Below the pieces are notes generated by a model. It made no database searches. It worked only from the letters and a program-made list of their open reading frames with translations, and was not told where the DNA came from. Source: Pseudomonas sp. PDM05 (GTDB lineage: Bacteria > Pseudomonadota > Gammaproteobacteria > Pseudomonadales > Pseudomonadaceae). From it: a stretch of DNA of 60,289 nt. The stretch lies in NCBI RefSeq assembly GCF_014851685.1, contig NZ_JACVAC010000023.1, forward strand, positions 1-60,289. The letters are read 5' to 3'. A program made the position numbers and the translations under genes. Below are positions 18,488 to 27,100 of the stretch, one piece after another (the first letter of the stretch is position 1; each line of letters begins with the position of its first letter).

Positions 18488-18511
18488 TAAATTTCCCCGG
18501 CCTGCAAACGT
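18488..18511 (+). promoter_or_regulatory. PvdS (iron-starvation sigma) box for pvdP
   Basis: TAAAT at 18488-18492, 16 bases, CGT at 18509-18511, 36 bp before pvdP. It pairs back to back with the pvdMNO box, repeating the architecture seen at pvdE/pvdF. Confidence 0.88.
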
Positions 18512-18546
18512 TCTAGCTCTGATTAAGCCGTTTCCTAAGGTAGACA

Positions 18547-20178
18547 ATGACGATCTCTCGACGTGGGTTCATCGCAGGCCTGGCGCTGACCGGCGCGGCT
18601 GTGCCAGCGGCCTTCTATGCCCATCGCGAGCTGACGCGTGAAGAAGAATTCCCGATCACTCCCGGCGAAGCCACGGTGGACTTGGCCGACACTGCCGGCC
18701 AGCACCTGGCGAACAGCTTGCGCGGTGTCTGGAGCCTGCGCCTGGAAGGTCGCGACGCGGGTCTCAAAGGCCTGCCGCTGCAGGGCCTGGAACTGTTGCT
18801 CGACATCGCCCCACGGGGTCGTGGCCTGCGTGGCTACCTCGACACCGCAGCCAACCTGCGCGCCGCCGGCGAACCGCGTTACCGTGTCCTCGGCGACCTG
18901 CTGCCGGGGGAGGGCGCCACGCTCTACTGGCGCCTGATCGACCGCGACGCGCCCGGTGGCGTGCCCGCCTATGAATTCAAAATGACCCTCGACGAAGTCT
19001 GGGGCGTGTTTGGCAACGCCGGCAGCGGCACCCTCAGCGGGCAGATTCTCAACCTCGATCGTCCCCTGGCATTGACCGAACGCGACAACCGGTTTATCGC
19101 GCACAAGCAACTGTTTCCCGAAGCCCGCGAGCGCATCGGCCTCAATCCGACCCTGCTGGCCTGGCTGATCAGCGCCGAACATCGGTTGTTCCACCAGCTC
19201 TGGCACGCGACCCGTGACCAATGGCACAAACTCTCCGAAGAAAAGCGCGATGCCCTGCGCGGCATCGGTTGGCAACCCGGCCCCCGCGGCCAGGAGCGCG
19301 ATGCGCGCGGCAAACACAAGGACCGCAACGGTTCGGGGATCGATTTCTTCTTCATGCATCGCCATATGCTCGGCACCGCGCGTTCGATGCAAGACTTGCC
19401 TTCGTGGCCCGAATTCCCTGCACCGCAACCTGCACTGGAGCGTGACCGGCTGGGTTTCGTGCGTTACTTCGACAACCACGATGGCTTTGCCTTGCCGCCC
19501 ACCTGGTCGGCGCCGGATGACCCTGACTACACCCAGTGGGTCAGCGACATCAAGGCGGCCGAGACTTACCACAGCAACTTTCAAGTGTGGGAGTCCCAAT
19601 ACCGCGATCCGCGCTACCTGGCCAAGTTGACCCTGGGCCAGCTCGGTTCCGAGATGGAATTGGGGCTGCACGACTGGCTGCACATGCGCTGGGCCTCCGT
19701 GCCTCGCGACCCCTCCAACGGTGGCCCGGTGCCCTTCGCCCGCGATCCTTCGGACTTCGCCGCGCGGTGGTATGCCGCGGAAAACGACTTTCTGGGCGAC
19801 CCGTTCTCATCCCATGTGAACCCGGTGTTCTGGCATTTTCATGGCTGGATCGACGACCGTATCGAGGACTGGTTCCGTGCCCATGAGCGCTTCAATCCGG
19901 GTGAGGTCAGCCGGCTTGAGGTCAACGGTGTGGCGTGGTTTGCCCAGGGGCGTTGGGTAGAAGTCGGCGACCCCTGGCTGGGCCCGGACACCCACGGCTG
20001 CAGCACCACACCGGGGTTGCAGATGGGGCGGTCGATGGAGATGGACCCGGAAACCATGAAGCTGGCATTGCGCATTACTTTCGGTGCAGAAGATGACGCG
20101 CTGAAGGGATTGTTCAAGCGGGTGCCAAAGCGGCCCTGGTACGCGCGGCATCTGAAGGTGAAAAGTCGGGAGGCCTGA
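18547..20178 (+). CDS. pvdP: Periplasmic tyrosinase forming the pyoverdine chromophore
   Basis: Oxidises the D-Tyr/diaminobutyrate part of ferribactin in the periplasm, starting formation of the fluorescent dihydroxyquinoline. The 543-residue product begins with a twin-arginine signal (ISRRGFIAGLALTGAA), fitting export of a folded copper enzyme. The C-terminal half has a type 3 copper layout: HRLFHQLWH (about 216-224), FFFMHRHMLG (about 269-278), HDWLHMRW (about 376-383) and the HVNPVFWHFHGWID block (about 422-435). The N-terminal half is the family's beta-barrel domain. AAGG lies 6 bp before the ATG. It is transcribed alone from its own PvdS box, divergent from pvdMNO. Length is typical. Confidence 0.94.
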   Translation: MTISRRGFIAGLALTGAAVPAAFYAHRELTREEEFPITPGEATVDLADTAGQHLANSLRGVWSLRLEGRDAGLKGLPLQGLELLLDIAPRGRGLRGYLDTAANLRAAGEPRYRVLGDLLPGEGATLYWRLIDRDAPGGVPAYEFKMTLDEVWGVFGNAGSGTLSGQILNLDRPLALTERDNRFIAHKQLFPEARERIGLNPTLLAWLISAEHRLFHQLWHATRDQWHKLSEEKRDALRGIGWQPGPRGQERDARGKHKDRNGSGIDFFFMHRHMLGTARSMQDLPSWPEFPAPQPALERDRLGFVRYFDNHDGFALPPTWSAPDDPDYTQWVSDIKAAETYHSNFQVWESQYRDPRYLAKLTLGQLGSEMELGLHDWLHMRWASVPRDPSNGGPVPFARDPSDFAARWYAAENDFLGDPFSSHVNPVFWHFHGWIDDRIEDWFRAHERFNPGEVSRLEVNGVAWFAQGRWVEVGDPWLGPDTHGCSTTPGLQMGRSMEMDPETMKLALRITFGAEDDALKGLFKRVPKRPWYARHLKVKSREA

Positions 20179-20629
20179 TCCCGACTTGCCCTAATACAAC
20201 TATTACGATTTCAACCGACCGCAGCCGGACGTTAATGTGCCGGTTGCGGTGTGAGTCGTGCCTCGCTTTTTAAGCGTTCTTCTCATCGAATGCCTCGCCT
20301 TGGGTTTTCTCGCGTTTGTAGGCATTGTGATTTCTAACGCTAGGAACACTCTGTCTGTATAGGTCTTGCCTCATCGGTTTGTTTTGGGTTCTCCCTGGAT
20401 TTACTCTTCTTCTGACAGCTGTTTCATATTTTTTTGTTTATGAATAAATAGAAAGTTGAAATAGAGTTTATCTGTGCGGTTTGTAGGATGCATCTTCAAA
20501 GCTTTGTGGAAAGTTCCCGCGCATAGTTCGGGGGCTGGTAAAAAATGTCTGGGATACTTCATTCTTGCGGCGACAGAGAGCGCCAGTGATGGCCGGTTAT
20601 TGTTTTGCCATACAGCAAGGGATGAAGTG
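20179..20629. other. 451-bp region between pvdP and the T6SS genes
   Basis: No convincing gene. An 11-bp stem with an 11-base loop (20218-20228 / 20240-20250, one G-T pair) follows pvdP but has no T-run, so it is a weak terminator candidate. A small GTCGGG/CCCGAC stem overlaps the pvdP stop. From about 20330 the sequence is AT-richer and must hold the T6SS promoter and leader. I found no convincing sigma-54 (-24/-12) or PvdS motif. AAGG at 20617-20620 is the ribosome site for tssB. Confidence 0.5.
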
Positions 20630-21130
20630 ATGACGCTAGATAGTTTTCAGAATGAAGTGCCCAAGGCGCGGGTCAATATCAAACTGGACTTGCATACCGG
20701 CGGCGCCCAGAAAAAAGTCGAGTTGCCCCTGAAGTTAATGGTGATGGGGGACTACAGTAACGGCAAGGAACAACGCCCACTCTCGGAGCGGGGCAAGATC
20801 AATATCAATAAAAACAACTTTGACAGTGTTCTCGGCGAGTTCTCGCCGGGACTGAAACTGGTGGTGGAAAACACCTTGCCGGATGACGCATGCGACACCA
20901 CTGTCGAGTTGAGCTTCCAACGCCTGAAGGATTTCGAACCGGAGCAGGTTGCGCGGCAAGTCCCGCAGTTACGTGCACTTCTGGCCATGCGCAATCTGTT
21001 GCGCGATCTCAAATCCAACTTGCTGGATAACGCGACCTTCCGACATGAGTTGGAGCGCATTCTCAAGGACGACGCGTTAAGCGCTGAACTTCGTACCGAA
21101 CTGGCCGCGTTGGCGCCTAAAACTAATTGA
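20630..21130 (+). CDS. tssB: T6SS contractile sheath small subunit TssB
   Basis: Small sheath protein that assembles with TssC into the contractile tail sheath around the Hcp tube in the cytoplasm. The 166-residue product has the VPKARVNIKLDL opening, the central LPLKLMVMGDYSN block and the conserved sheath region FSPGLKLVVENTLPDD followed by LRALLAMRNLLRDLKSNL. An in-frame GTG 156 bp upstream extends the open frame, but the extra 52 residues look non-coding; ATG at 20630 with AAGG 9 bp upstream fits the family N-terminus. First gene of the T6SS run and just ahead of tssC, the universal order. Confidence 0.95.
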   Translation: MTLDSFQNEVPKARVNIKLDLHTGGAQKKVELPLKLMVMGDYSNGKEQRPLSERGKININKNNFDSVLGEFSPGLKLVVENTLPDDACDTTVELSFQRLKDFEPEQVARQVPQLRALLAMRNLLRDLKSNLLDNATFRHELERILKDDALSAELRTELAALAPKTN

Positions 21131-21161
21131 TGTCCGCGGGTTTGAAAAAGGAGTTTTGAGC

Positions 21162-22700
21162 ATGTCCGTAGAACAATCCGGTTCGCAATCCCACGGCAGC
21201 ACCGTACTGTCGGAAAACAACAGTGGGGTCTACGCCACACTGTTCAGCAAAATTAACTTGAGTCCCGTGGCGGAGTTAGGCGGGCTCGAGGTGTTTCAAA
21301 ATACCGAGGCACTTTCCGATGTGTCTGCTGATGAGCGGGTTACCGCCGCGGTCAATGTGTTCCTGCAGTTATTGAAACAGTCAGCCCATAAGGTCGAACG
21401 CCTGGACAAGGTGCTGTTGGATGAGCATATCGCCTCGTTGGATCGGCAGATAAGCCGTCAACTGGATGCGATCATGCACCACCCGGACTTCCAGCGCGTC
21501 GAGTCGACCTGGCGTGGGGTGAAATCGCTGATCGACCAGACGGATTTCCGCCAAAACGTGCGTATCGAGCTGCTGGACATCAGCAAAGACCATCTGGTGC
21601 AGGATTTTGAAGACGCGCCGGAAATCGCCCAGAGCGGTCTCTACCTGCATACCTACACCCAGGAATACGACACCCCCGGCGGTGAGCCCATCGCTGCTGC
21701 CATCTCCAGTTACGAGTTTGACCGCAGCCCGCAGGACATTGCCCTGTTGCGTAACATTTCCAAAGTGGCCGCGGCTGCCCACATGCCGTTCGTGGGTTCC
21801 GTCGGGCCTGCATTCTTTGGCAAAGCGTCCATGGAGGAAGTGGCCGCGATCAAGGATATCGGCAACTATTTCGATCGCGCCGAATACATCAAGTGGAAGT
21901 CGTTCCGGGACAGTGACGATGCGCGCTACATCGGCCTGACCATGCCGCGTGTGCTGGGGCGCCTGCCCTATGGCCCAGACACTCTTCCGGTGCGCAGTTT
22001 CAATTACGTCGAAAGCGTGAAGGGTCCGGACCACCACAAGTATCTGTGGACCAACGCCTCCTTCGCGTTCGCCGCCAATATGGTCAAGAGCTTCATCGCC
22101 AATGGCTGGTGCGTGCAGATCCGAGGGCCACAGTCCGGTGGTGCGGTGACCGAGTTACCCATCCACTTGTACGACCTGGGCACTGGCAACCAGGTGAAGA
22201 TTCCCTCGGAAGTCATGATCCCGGAAACCCGCGAATTCGAATTTGCCAACCTCGGTTTCATCCCACTTTCCTACTACAAGAATCGCGACTATGCGTGTTT
22301 CTTCTCCGCCAACTCCGCGCAGAAACCTGCCCTCTACGACACCCCGGATGCCACGGCGAACAGTCGTATCAACGCGCGCCTGCCCTACATCTTTCTACTG
22401 TCACGCATCGCCCATTACCTGAAGTTGATCCAGCGCGAAAACATCGGCACTACCAAAGACCGGCGCTTGCTGGAACTGGAGCTCAACAAGTGGATTGGCG
22501 GGCTCGTGACTGAAATGACCGACCCCGGCGATGACTTGCAGGCTTCACACCCGCTGCGCGATGCGAAGGTGACGGTGGAAGACATCGAAGACAACCCGGG
22601 CTTCTTCCGCGTCAAGTTGTACGCCGTGCCGCATTTCCAGGTGGAGGGCATGGATGTGAACTTGTCGCTGGTTTCGCAAATGCCCAAGGCCAAGGCTTGA
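21162..22700 (+). CDS. tssC: T6SS contractile sheath large subunit TssC
   Basis: Large sheath subunit, partner of TssB and substrate of the ClpV unfoldase after contraction. The 512-residue product shows the family landmarks: QLDAIMHHPDFQRVESTWRG, LLDISKDHLVQDFEDAPEI, PFVGSVGPAFFGK, GLTMPRVLGRLPYG, LWTNASFAFAANM, the near-terminal GTTKDRRLLELELNKWI and FFRVKLYAVPHFQVEGMDVNLSLV. Length is normal. AAAAAGGAG stands 8 bp before ATG 21162; an in-frame TTG two codons earlier is less likely. It follows tssB after 31 bp. Confidence 0.97.
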   Translation: MSVEQSGSQSHGSTVLSENNSGVYATLFSKINLSPVAELGGLEVFQNTEALSDVSADERVTAAVNVFLQLLKQSAHKVERLDKVLLDEHIASLDRQISRQLDAIMHHPDFQRVESTWRGVKSLIDQTDFRQNVRIELLDISKDHLVQDFEDAPEIAQSGLYLHTYTQEYDTPGGEPIAAAISSYEFDRSPQDIALLRNISKVAAAAHMPFVGSVGPAFFGKASMEEVAAIKDIGNYFDRAEYIKWKSFRDSDDARYIGLTMPRVLGRLPYGPDTLPVRSFNYVESVKGPDHHKYLWTNASFAFAANMVKSFIANGWCVQIRGPQSGGAVTELPIHLYDLGTGNQVKIPSEVMIPETREFEFANLGFIPLSYYKNRDYACFFSANSAQKPALYDTPDATANSRINARLPYIFLLSRIAHYLKLIQRENIGTTKDRRLLELELNKWIGGLVTEMTDPGDDLQASHPLRDAKVTVEDIEDNPGFFRVKLYAVPHFQVEGMDVNLSLVSQMPKAKA

Positions 22701-22723
22701 GTCAATCGTAGGGAAACGATGCC

Positions 22724-24067
22724 ATGAAGATCGATCGCCCTCTGTGGGCTTGCGGCGTATTGCTGTCGGCGCAGCAATTCCAGCAACAAACGCGTTGGGA
22801 GGCCTGGGCCAACGCACAGCTTGCTCATCTGAGCCTGGCGCACCCTTGGGGCGTCCAGGCCGTCGGGTTTGATTTGGAAGCCTTGCGCCTGGGCAAACTC
22901 AAGGCCACTCAGTTGCGTGTGTGCCTACCCGACGGGACGTGGATCGACACCGATTGCGTTGACCGCCTGCCACCTGCCTTGGGTTTGGCCGATGAGGTCC
23001 AAGATACGCTGGTGCATGTGGCATTGCCGCTGGAGCAGGCCAATGGCAACAACTGTCTGTTTGACGGCGGCAACAGCGACCGGCCGATCCGTTATCGCCA
23101 GGACTGGCGCGAGGTCCAGGATGTCTACAGCGATGAACGGCAATCCATCGCAGTGCTGGAGCACGCGCTGAGCCTGCGTTTGCACAGTGACGACAACGCG
23201 GACTACGTGACCTGTCCCGTTGCGCGGCTGGTCCGTGACGGGCAGGGTGCCTGGAGCCTTGACCCGATCTACGTGCCGCCGCTGCTCAACTTTGCAGCGC
23301 ATCCGGGTTTGTTGAGCCAGTTGGATAATCTGTTGACCCAGTTGGCGGCCAAGCGGCAACGGCTCATGGGCATGCGGCGCGAGAGCAATCAGCGCATGGC
23401 CGATTTTGCCGTGGCCGATGTCTCGCTGTTCTGGTTGCTCAATGCGTTGAACACCTACCAACCGGTCCTGGCCGATCTGCGGAGTTTTCCGGCGCGTCAT
23501 CCCGAACAGGTCTACCAGGAACTGATCAAACTCGCCGGCAGCCTGTTGACGTTCTCATTGGAGCACGACATCGACAAAGTGCCCGCGTATCAACACGGCA
23601 ACCTGGAAGCGGTGTTCGCACCGCTGATGAACACTATTTCGCTGTTGCTGGAAGCCAGTCTGCCGTCGCGGGTCGTTGCCCTGGAGTTGGAGGCACAGGG
23701 CGCCAATCGTTGGCAGGTGCAACTGCATGATCCCCGCCTGCGTGAGCGTGACGGTGCGGATTTCTATCTGTCGGTGCGCAGCCGTCTGTCCGCGGCGCAG
23801 TTGCAGGATCAGTTTGCGCAGCTCTGCAAGGTGGGTACGCCGGACGCGGTCGACTACCTGATCAACGCGGCGCTCGACGGCGTGCCATTGCAGGCCCTCA
23901 GCCATGTGCCGGCAGCGATTCCGCTGCGCCTGGAAAACCAGTATTTCGTGCTTGATTTCAGCCATCCCAAGGGCCAGGCGGTACTGGACGCAGGAGTCTG
24001 TGCGTTCTACGTCCCAAGCACATTGGTCGACGTCAGGCTCGAACTGTTTGCGGTGCTGCGCGCATGA
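22724..24067 (+). CDS. tssK: T6SS baseplate protein TssK
   Basis: Baseplate adaptor that links the TssFGE wedge to the TssJLM membrane complex, cytoplasmic. The 447-residue product has the family opening (PLWACGVLLSAQQFQQQTRWEAW), a middle helical part (LWLLNALNTYQPVLADL... in the 215-240 zone) and the C-terminal head with IPLRLENQYFVLDFSHPKGQ. The gene is 23 bp after tssC and overlaps tssL by 4 bp (ATGA), which suggests translational coupling. The sequence is closer to the VasE-type branch than to well-studied E. coli TssK, but the place and blocks are clear. Confidence 0.9.
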   Translation: MKIDRPLWACGVLLSAQQFQQQTRWEAWANAQLAHLSLAHPWGVQAVGFDLEALRLGKLKATQLRVCLPDGTWIDTDCVDRLPPALGLADEVQDTLVHVALPLEQANGNNCLFDGGNSDRPIRYRQDWREVQDVYSDERQSIAVLEHALSLRLHSDDNADYVTCPVARLVRDGQGAWSLDPIYVPPLLNFAAHPGLLSQLDNLLTQLAAKRQRLMGMRRESNQRMADFAVADVSLFWLLNALNTYQPVLADLRSFPARHPEQVYQELIKLAGSLLTFSLEHDIDKVPAYQHGNLEAVFAPLMNTISLLLEASLPSRVVALELEAQGANRWQVQLHDPRLRERDGADFYLSVRSRLSAAQLQDQFAQLCKVGTPDAVDYLINAALDGVPLQALSHVPAAIPLRLENQYFVLDFSHPKGQAVLDAGVCAFYVPSTLVDVRLELFAVLRA

Positions 24068-24741
24068 ACCAGATCAATTCAAACGGTCACGACACCCCAC
24101 CTGCGGACGTTGATGAGCTGCTGCAGGACACCTACCTGCTGGTGGTTGAGTTGCGTCAGGGCGTTGCATCCGAGGGCCGGCCGGAGTTGTGGGGAGTATG
24201 TGTCGCGCAGGTCGAGCAGGTTCGACAGCGGCTCGCGTCGGCGGGCATGACGAAGCGCGCAGTCGATCACATCTCCCATGCGCAATGCGCGTTGCTGGAT
24301 GAGACGGTGCTGACGTATGGGAGTAAGAACGATCAGGCCGCGTGGGCAAAACCCCTTCAGGCCAAGTTTTTCAACCACCATCAGGCTGGCGAGTTCCTGT
24401 ACGAGGACATGCAGGCAGTGTTACGCGAACCGGCACCGGACCGGCAGGTCCTGACGGTGTTCCATCGCGTGCTGATGTTGGGTTTTCAAGGTCGTTACCG
24501 CGACCTGAACGACCCTGAGCGTCAACGCTTGCTGCACGCGCTCAACGCCCATGTGCCGCCCTTGAGGCTCAACCAGAGCCTTGTCACCCAGGCACGTGGC
24601 GGCGCCATCCCGGGCTTGGGCTGGTTGCAGTCGCCGCTGATGCATGTGCTGGCCGCCACCGTGGTACTGGCCGCAACGTGGTGGGGGTTGGATCAACTGT
24701 TGAGCGATGCGGTTGCGTTGCTCCTGCCTGATCAAGCGTGA
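24064..24741 (+). CDS. tssL: T6SS inner-membrane protein TssL (DotU/IcmH family)
   Basis: Part of the TssJLM trans-envelope complex, anchored in the inner membrane by one C-terminal helix with the domain in the cytoplasm. The 225-residue product has the DotU blocks (CALLDETVLTYG near 77-88, the FFNHHQAGEFLYEDMQ region, VLMLGFQGRYR near 137) and one hydrophobic segment near 195-212 (MHVLAATVVLAATWWG). It ends without a periplasmic OmpA domain. In this cluster that domain is supplied by two other proteins (24749 and 46546). Start overlaps the tssK stop. Confidence 0.93.
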   Translation: MNQINSNGHDTPPADVDELLQDTYLLVVELRQGVASEGRPELWGVCVAQVEQVRQRLASAGMTKRAVDHISHAQCALLDETVLTYGSKNDQAAWAKPLQAKFFNHHQAGEFLYEDMQAVLREPAPDRQVLTVFHRVLMLGFQGRYRDLNDPERQRLLHALNAHVPPLRLNQSLVTQARGGAIPGLGWLQSPLMHVLAATVVLAATWWGLDQLLSDAVALLLPDQA

Positions 24742-24748
24742 GGGCCCG

Positions 24749-26464
24749 ATGACGATCTCCTCTCATCGACTGCTGGTGCTGTGGGCAGGGGGGCTGCTCC
24801 TTGCGTTGCTGGCGATCATTCCACTCACCGTCTGGGTGCGAGCGGCCGGGCTCGTCCTCGGGTTGTGCGGTATCGGGTTGGCATGGGTAGCAGTGAACCG
24901 CCGGGCACGCGTGTTGCGCGAATCGGTGAAGCTGGGTGGCAACGTCGCCTTGCCGGCGGCGTCCTTCCGGCATCCGGTGGTACTGGTCTGTGGTGATGGC
25001 CTTGATGCGCTTTTTGGCCCGGTGTGCGTTGAGCAGTTGAGCCTGCGGGAGACTCCCTCGGGTTGTTACGTGCGGGTACCCAGCCTTGGGCAACTGCCGC
25101 TGATCTGCGACGGCATCCTGGCACTGCGACCCGGCTGGGGCGCCCAGCTGTGCGTGATGTTTGTCGTGAATCCCGGTGCACACAGCGACAGCTCGGCGCT
25201 GCTCGGTCGAGTGCGAGCCCTCGGTTACCAGGCCACCCTGGCACGCAAGCGAGGTATCGCGCTGCCATTGCTGCTGGTGAGTTATCTGCAAACCGTGCAG
25301 GGCGCCGAGCCGTGGTTCAGTTGGGAAGGCGGCAACGCCGAGGCATATGTCCGCGATATAGACCAGTGCGCCACGCTGAGTGAGTGGCAGCACCAAGCCG
25401 CCGACCTGCCTGAGCAGTCCGCACGGTTGCACGCTTGCGTTCAGTTGGGGAGTGTCGCCGGTTGGCTGCAGGACAAGGTGTTGCCTTGTCTCGTTCATCA
25501 CGACACGGATGTCGCCAGCGTGTGCGCGGTCAAAATGGTCTCGGTGCTGCCCCGGGCGGTGGAGGGCAACCTGTGGGGGCAATGGCTTGCGCACAAGGTG
25601 GCGTTGGTCGATGGCCGCGTCATCGATGCGACGGCGACATTACCTTTTCCAGATGCATTGCTTGGCGTGCTCAAGCGCCATCCGTCGCGTACCCCGCGGC
25701 AACGGGCAAGCGTCGTGGCCTTGTGGTTGTGGGTAGCTGCCAGCGCGGTCGCGCTGGCCAGCTCAGCCTGGCAGAACACCTTGTTGCTGCGCCAGGTCAG
25801 TGATGACCTGCGTCGCTATACCTCGATTCCGCCGCCGACGCACCGAGAACAGCGTGCGTTCCTGCTGCGCGAAGACGCCGTCACTGCGCTGCGCCAGGCC
25901 GCCCAACGGCTGGATACCTACTACCGACAGGGTGCACCGCTGGCCCTGGGACTGGGCCTGTACCGCGGCGAGCATCTGCGTGCCCCGTTACTCGCCGTGT
26001 TGGCCGCCCATGTCGAGCCGCCACCGACGGTTTTGCCCACGGGACCGGCGGGTGTGGTGCGCTTGGACAGTCTTTCGCTGTTTGCCAGCGGCAGCGCCCG
26101 ACTCAAGCCGGGCTCGACCAAGGTGCTGATCCGTGCGCTGGCCGGCATCCAGGCACGGCCTGGCCAGTTGATTGTGATCGCGGGGCATACCGATGCCACT
26201 GGCGACGCCGAGAAAAACCGCCGGCTGTCCTACGCCCGGGCCGCTGCCGTGCATGGCTGGATACAGCAGATGAGCGCAATCCCCGACAACTGCTTCGCGG
26301 TGCAGGGGTTCGGTGCCAGCCAACCGATTGCAAGCAACGACACGGTAGAAGGGCGCGCAGCCAATCGTCGTGTCGACATCCGTCTGGTGCCTGAGGCAGG
26401 GGCGTGTTCACGCGCTGTTCCAGGACCAGACGGGCAACCTCCCGTCGCACATCGCGACGTTTAA
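24749..26464 (+). CDS. T6SS inner-membrane protein: TssM-like front half fused to an OmpA peptidoglycan-binding domain
   Basis: Probable envelope anchor of the T6SS. The 571-residue product has two hydrophobic segments near the N-terminus (about 7-45), a cytoplasmic part (about 65-310), a third helix near 325-345 (VALWLWVAASAVALASSAW), then a periplasmic OmpA domain (about 430-555: LDSLSLFASGSARLKPG ... IVIAGHTDATG ... RAANRRVDIRLVP). The order of membrane segments, and LRQAAQRLDTYYRQGAPLALGLGLYRG right after the third helix, resemble TssM of this cluster (LVDELARLDYRAVHGTPWYQRFGL after its own third helix), so it looks like a shortened TssM carrying OmpA. The OmpA domain is very close to that of the gene at 46546. 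ATG 24749 with GAGGG upstream is chosen over an earlier in-frame GTG. It may act as TagL does elsewhere. Confidence 0.8.
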   Translation: MTISSHRLLVLWAGGLLLALLAIIPLTVWVRAAGLVLGLCGIGLAWVAVNRRARVLRESVKLGGNVALPAASFRHPVVLVCGDGLDALFGPVCVEQLSLRETPSGCYVRVPSLGQLPLICDGILALRPGWGAQLCVMFVVNPGAHSDSSALLGRVRALGYQATLARKRGIALPLLLVSYLQTVQGAEPWFSWEGGNAEAYVRDIDQCATLSEWQHQAADLPEQSARLHACVQLGSVAGWLQDKVLPCLVHHDTDVASVCAVKMVSVLPRAVEGNLWGQWLAHKVALVDGRVIDATATLPFPDALLGVLKRHPSRTPRQRASVVALWLWVAASAVALASSAWQNTLLLRQVSDDLRRYTSIPPPTHREQRAFLLREDAVTALRQAAQRLDTYYRQGAPLALGLGLYRGEHLRAPLLAVLAAHVEPPPTVLPTGPAGVVRLDSLSLFASGSARLKPGSTKVLIRALAGIQARPGQLIVIAGHTDATGDAEKNRRLSYARAAAVHGWIQQMSAIPDNCFAVQGFGASQPIASNDTVEGRAANRRVDIRLVPEAGACSRAVPGPDGQPPVAHRDV

Positions 26465-26486
26465 TGTCCAAGAAAAGGAGCTTCAC

Positions 26487-26978
26487 ATGGCAATTCCCGT
26501 TTACCTCTGGCTTCAAGACGACGGTGGCGCAGAGATCAAAGGCTCGGTGGACGTGCAAAAGCGCGAAGGCAGCATCGAGGTGGTCGCCCAGGACCACAGC
26601 CTGTACATCCCGACCGACAACAATACCGGCAAGTTGACCGGTACGCGGGTGCACACCCCATTCCTGTTTTCCAAGGAAATCGATGCCTCCAGCCCGTACC
26701 TCTATAAGGCCGTCACCACTGGGCAAACCCTCAAGAGCGCCGAGTTCAAGTGGTATCGCATCGACGATGCGGGGCAGGAGGTCGAGTACTTCATCACCAA
26801 GCTGGAGAACGTCAAGGTGGTGAAGGTCGCGCCAAAAATGCACGACGTCAAAGACCCCAGCAAAGAGAAACACAACCATCTGGAGCAGATTGAGCTGCGC
26901 TACGAGAAGGTCACCTGGACCTACAAGGACGGCAACATCATCCACTCCGATGCCTGGAGCGAACGCCAGAGCGCGTGA
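26487..26978 (+). CDS. hcp: T6SS inner tube protein Hcp (TssD)
   Basis: Forms the stacked hexameric rings of the injected tube and can carry small effectors in its lumen. The 163-residue product matches the family start to end: MAIPVYLWLQDDGG, the EGSIEVVAQDHSLYIPTDNNTGKLTGTRVHTPF block, YFITKLENVKVVKV and the closing RYEKVTWTYKDGNIIHSDAW. AAAGGAG lies 6 bp before ATG 26487, a strong ribosome site suitable for an abundant protein. A GC-rich stem-loop follows 40 bp after the stop and may protect or limit the transcript. Confidence 0.97.
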   Translation: MAIPVYLWLQDDGGAEIKGSVDVQKREGSIEVVAQDHSLYIPTDNNTGKLTGTRVHTPFLFSKEIDASSPYLYKAVTTGQTLKSAEFKWYRIDDAGQEVEYFITKLENVKVVKVAPKMHDVKDPSKEKHNHLEQIELRYEKVTWTYKDGNIIHSDAWSERQSA

Positions 26979-27017
26979 TGTACCTGCACCACCAGGCGAT
27001 TTGCCGGTGTGCTGGGT

Positions 27018-27041
27018 TGAGCGTCCGCTCGCGGGCGCTCA
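27018..27041. other. Stem-loop in the hcp-tssH gap
   Basis: An 11-bp GC-rich stem (TGAGCGTCCGC at 27018-27028, GCGGGCGCTCA at 27031-27041, one G-T pair; effective loop 4-6 bases) in the 122-bp hcp-tssH gap. There is no T-run, so it reads as a processing, stabilising or partial attenuation hairpin rather than a full terminator. The gap has no other gene. Confidence 0.55.
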
Positions 27042-27100
27042 GCCAAACACATCGCGTTTCAACCTGACGACCCAGCCCCTTTGGTGAGGATGTATTGCGT

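Noticed and set aside
20179..20629. Sigma-54 or PvdS promoter for the T6SS run
   Set aside because: No TGGCA-N7-TTGC or TAAAT-N16-CGT match was found. TGGCCGG...TTTTGC near 20588 has wrong spacing.
20474..20629. N-terminal extension of TssB from an upstream GTG
   Set aside because: The extra 52 residues do not resemble the family, and a good ribosome site with ATG lies at the normal family start.
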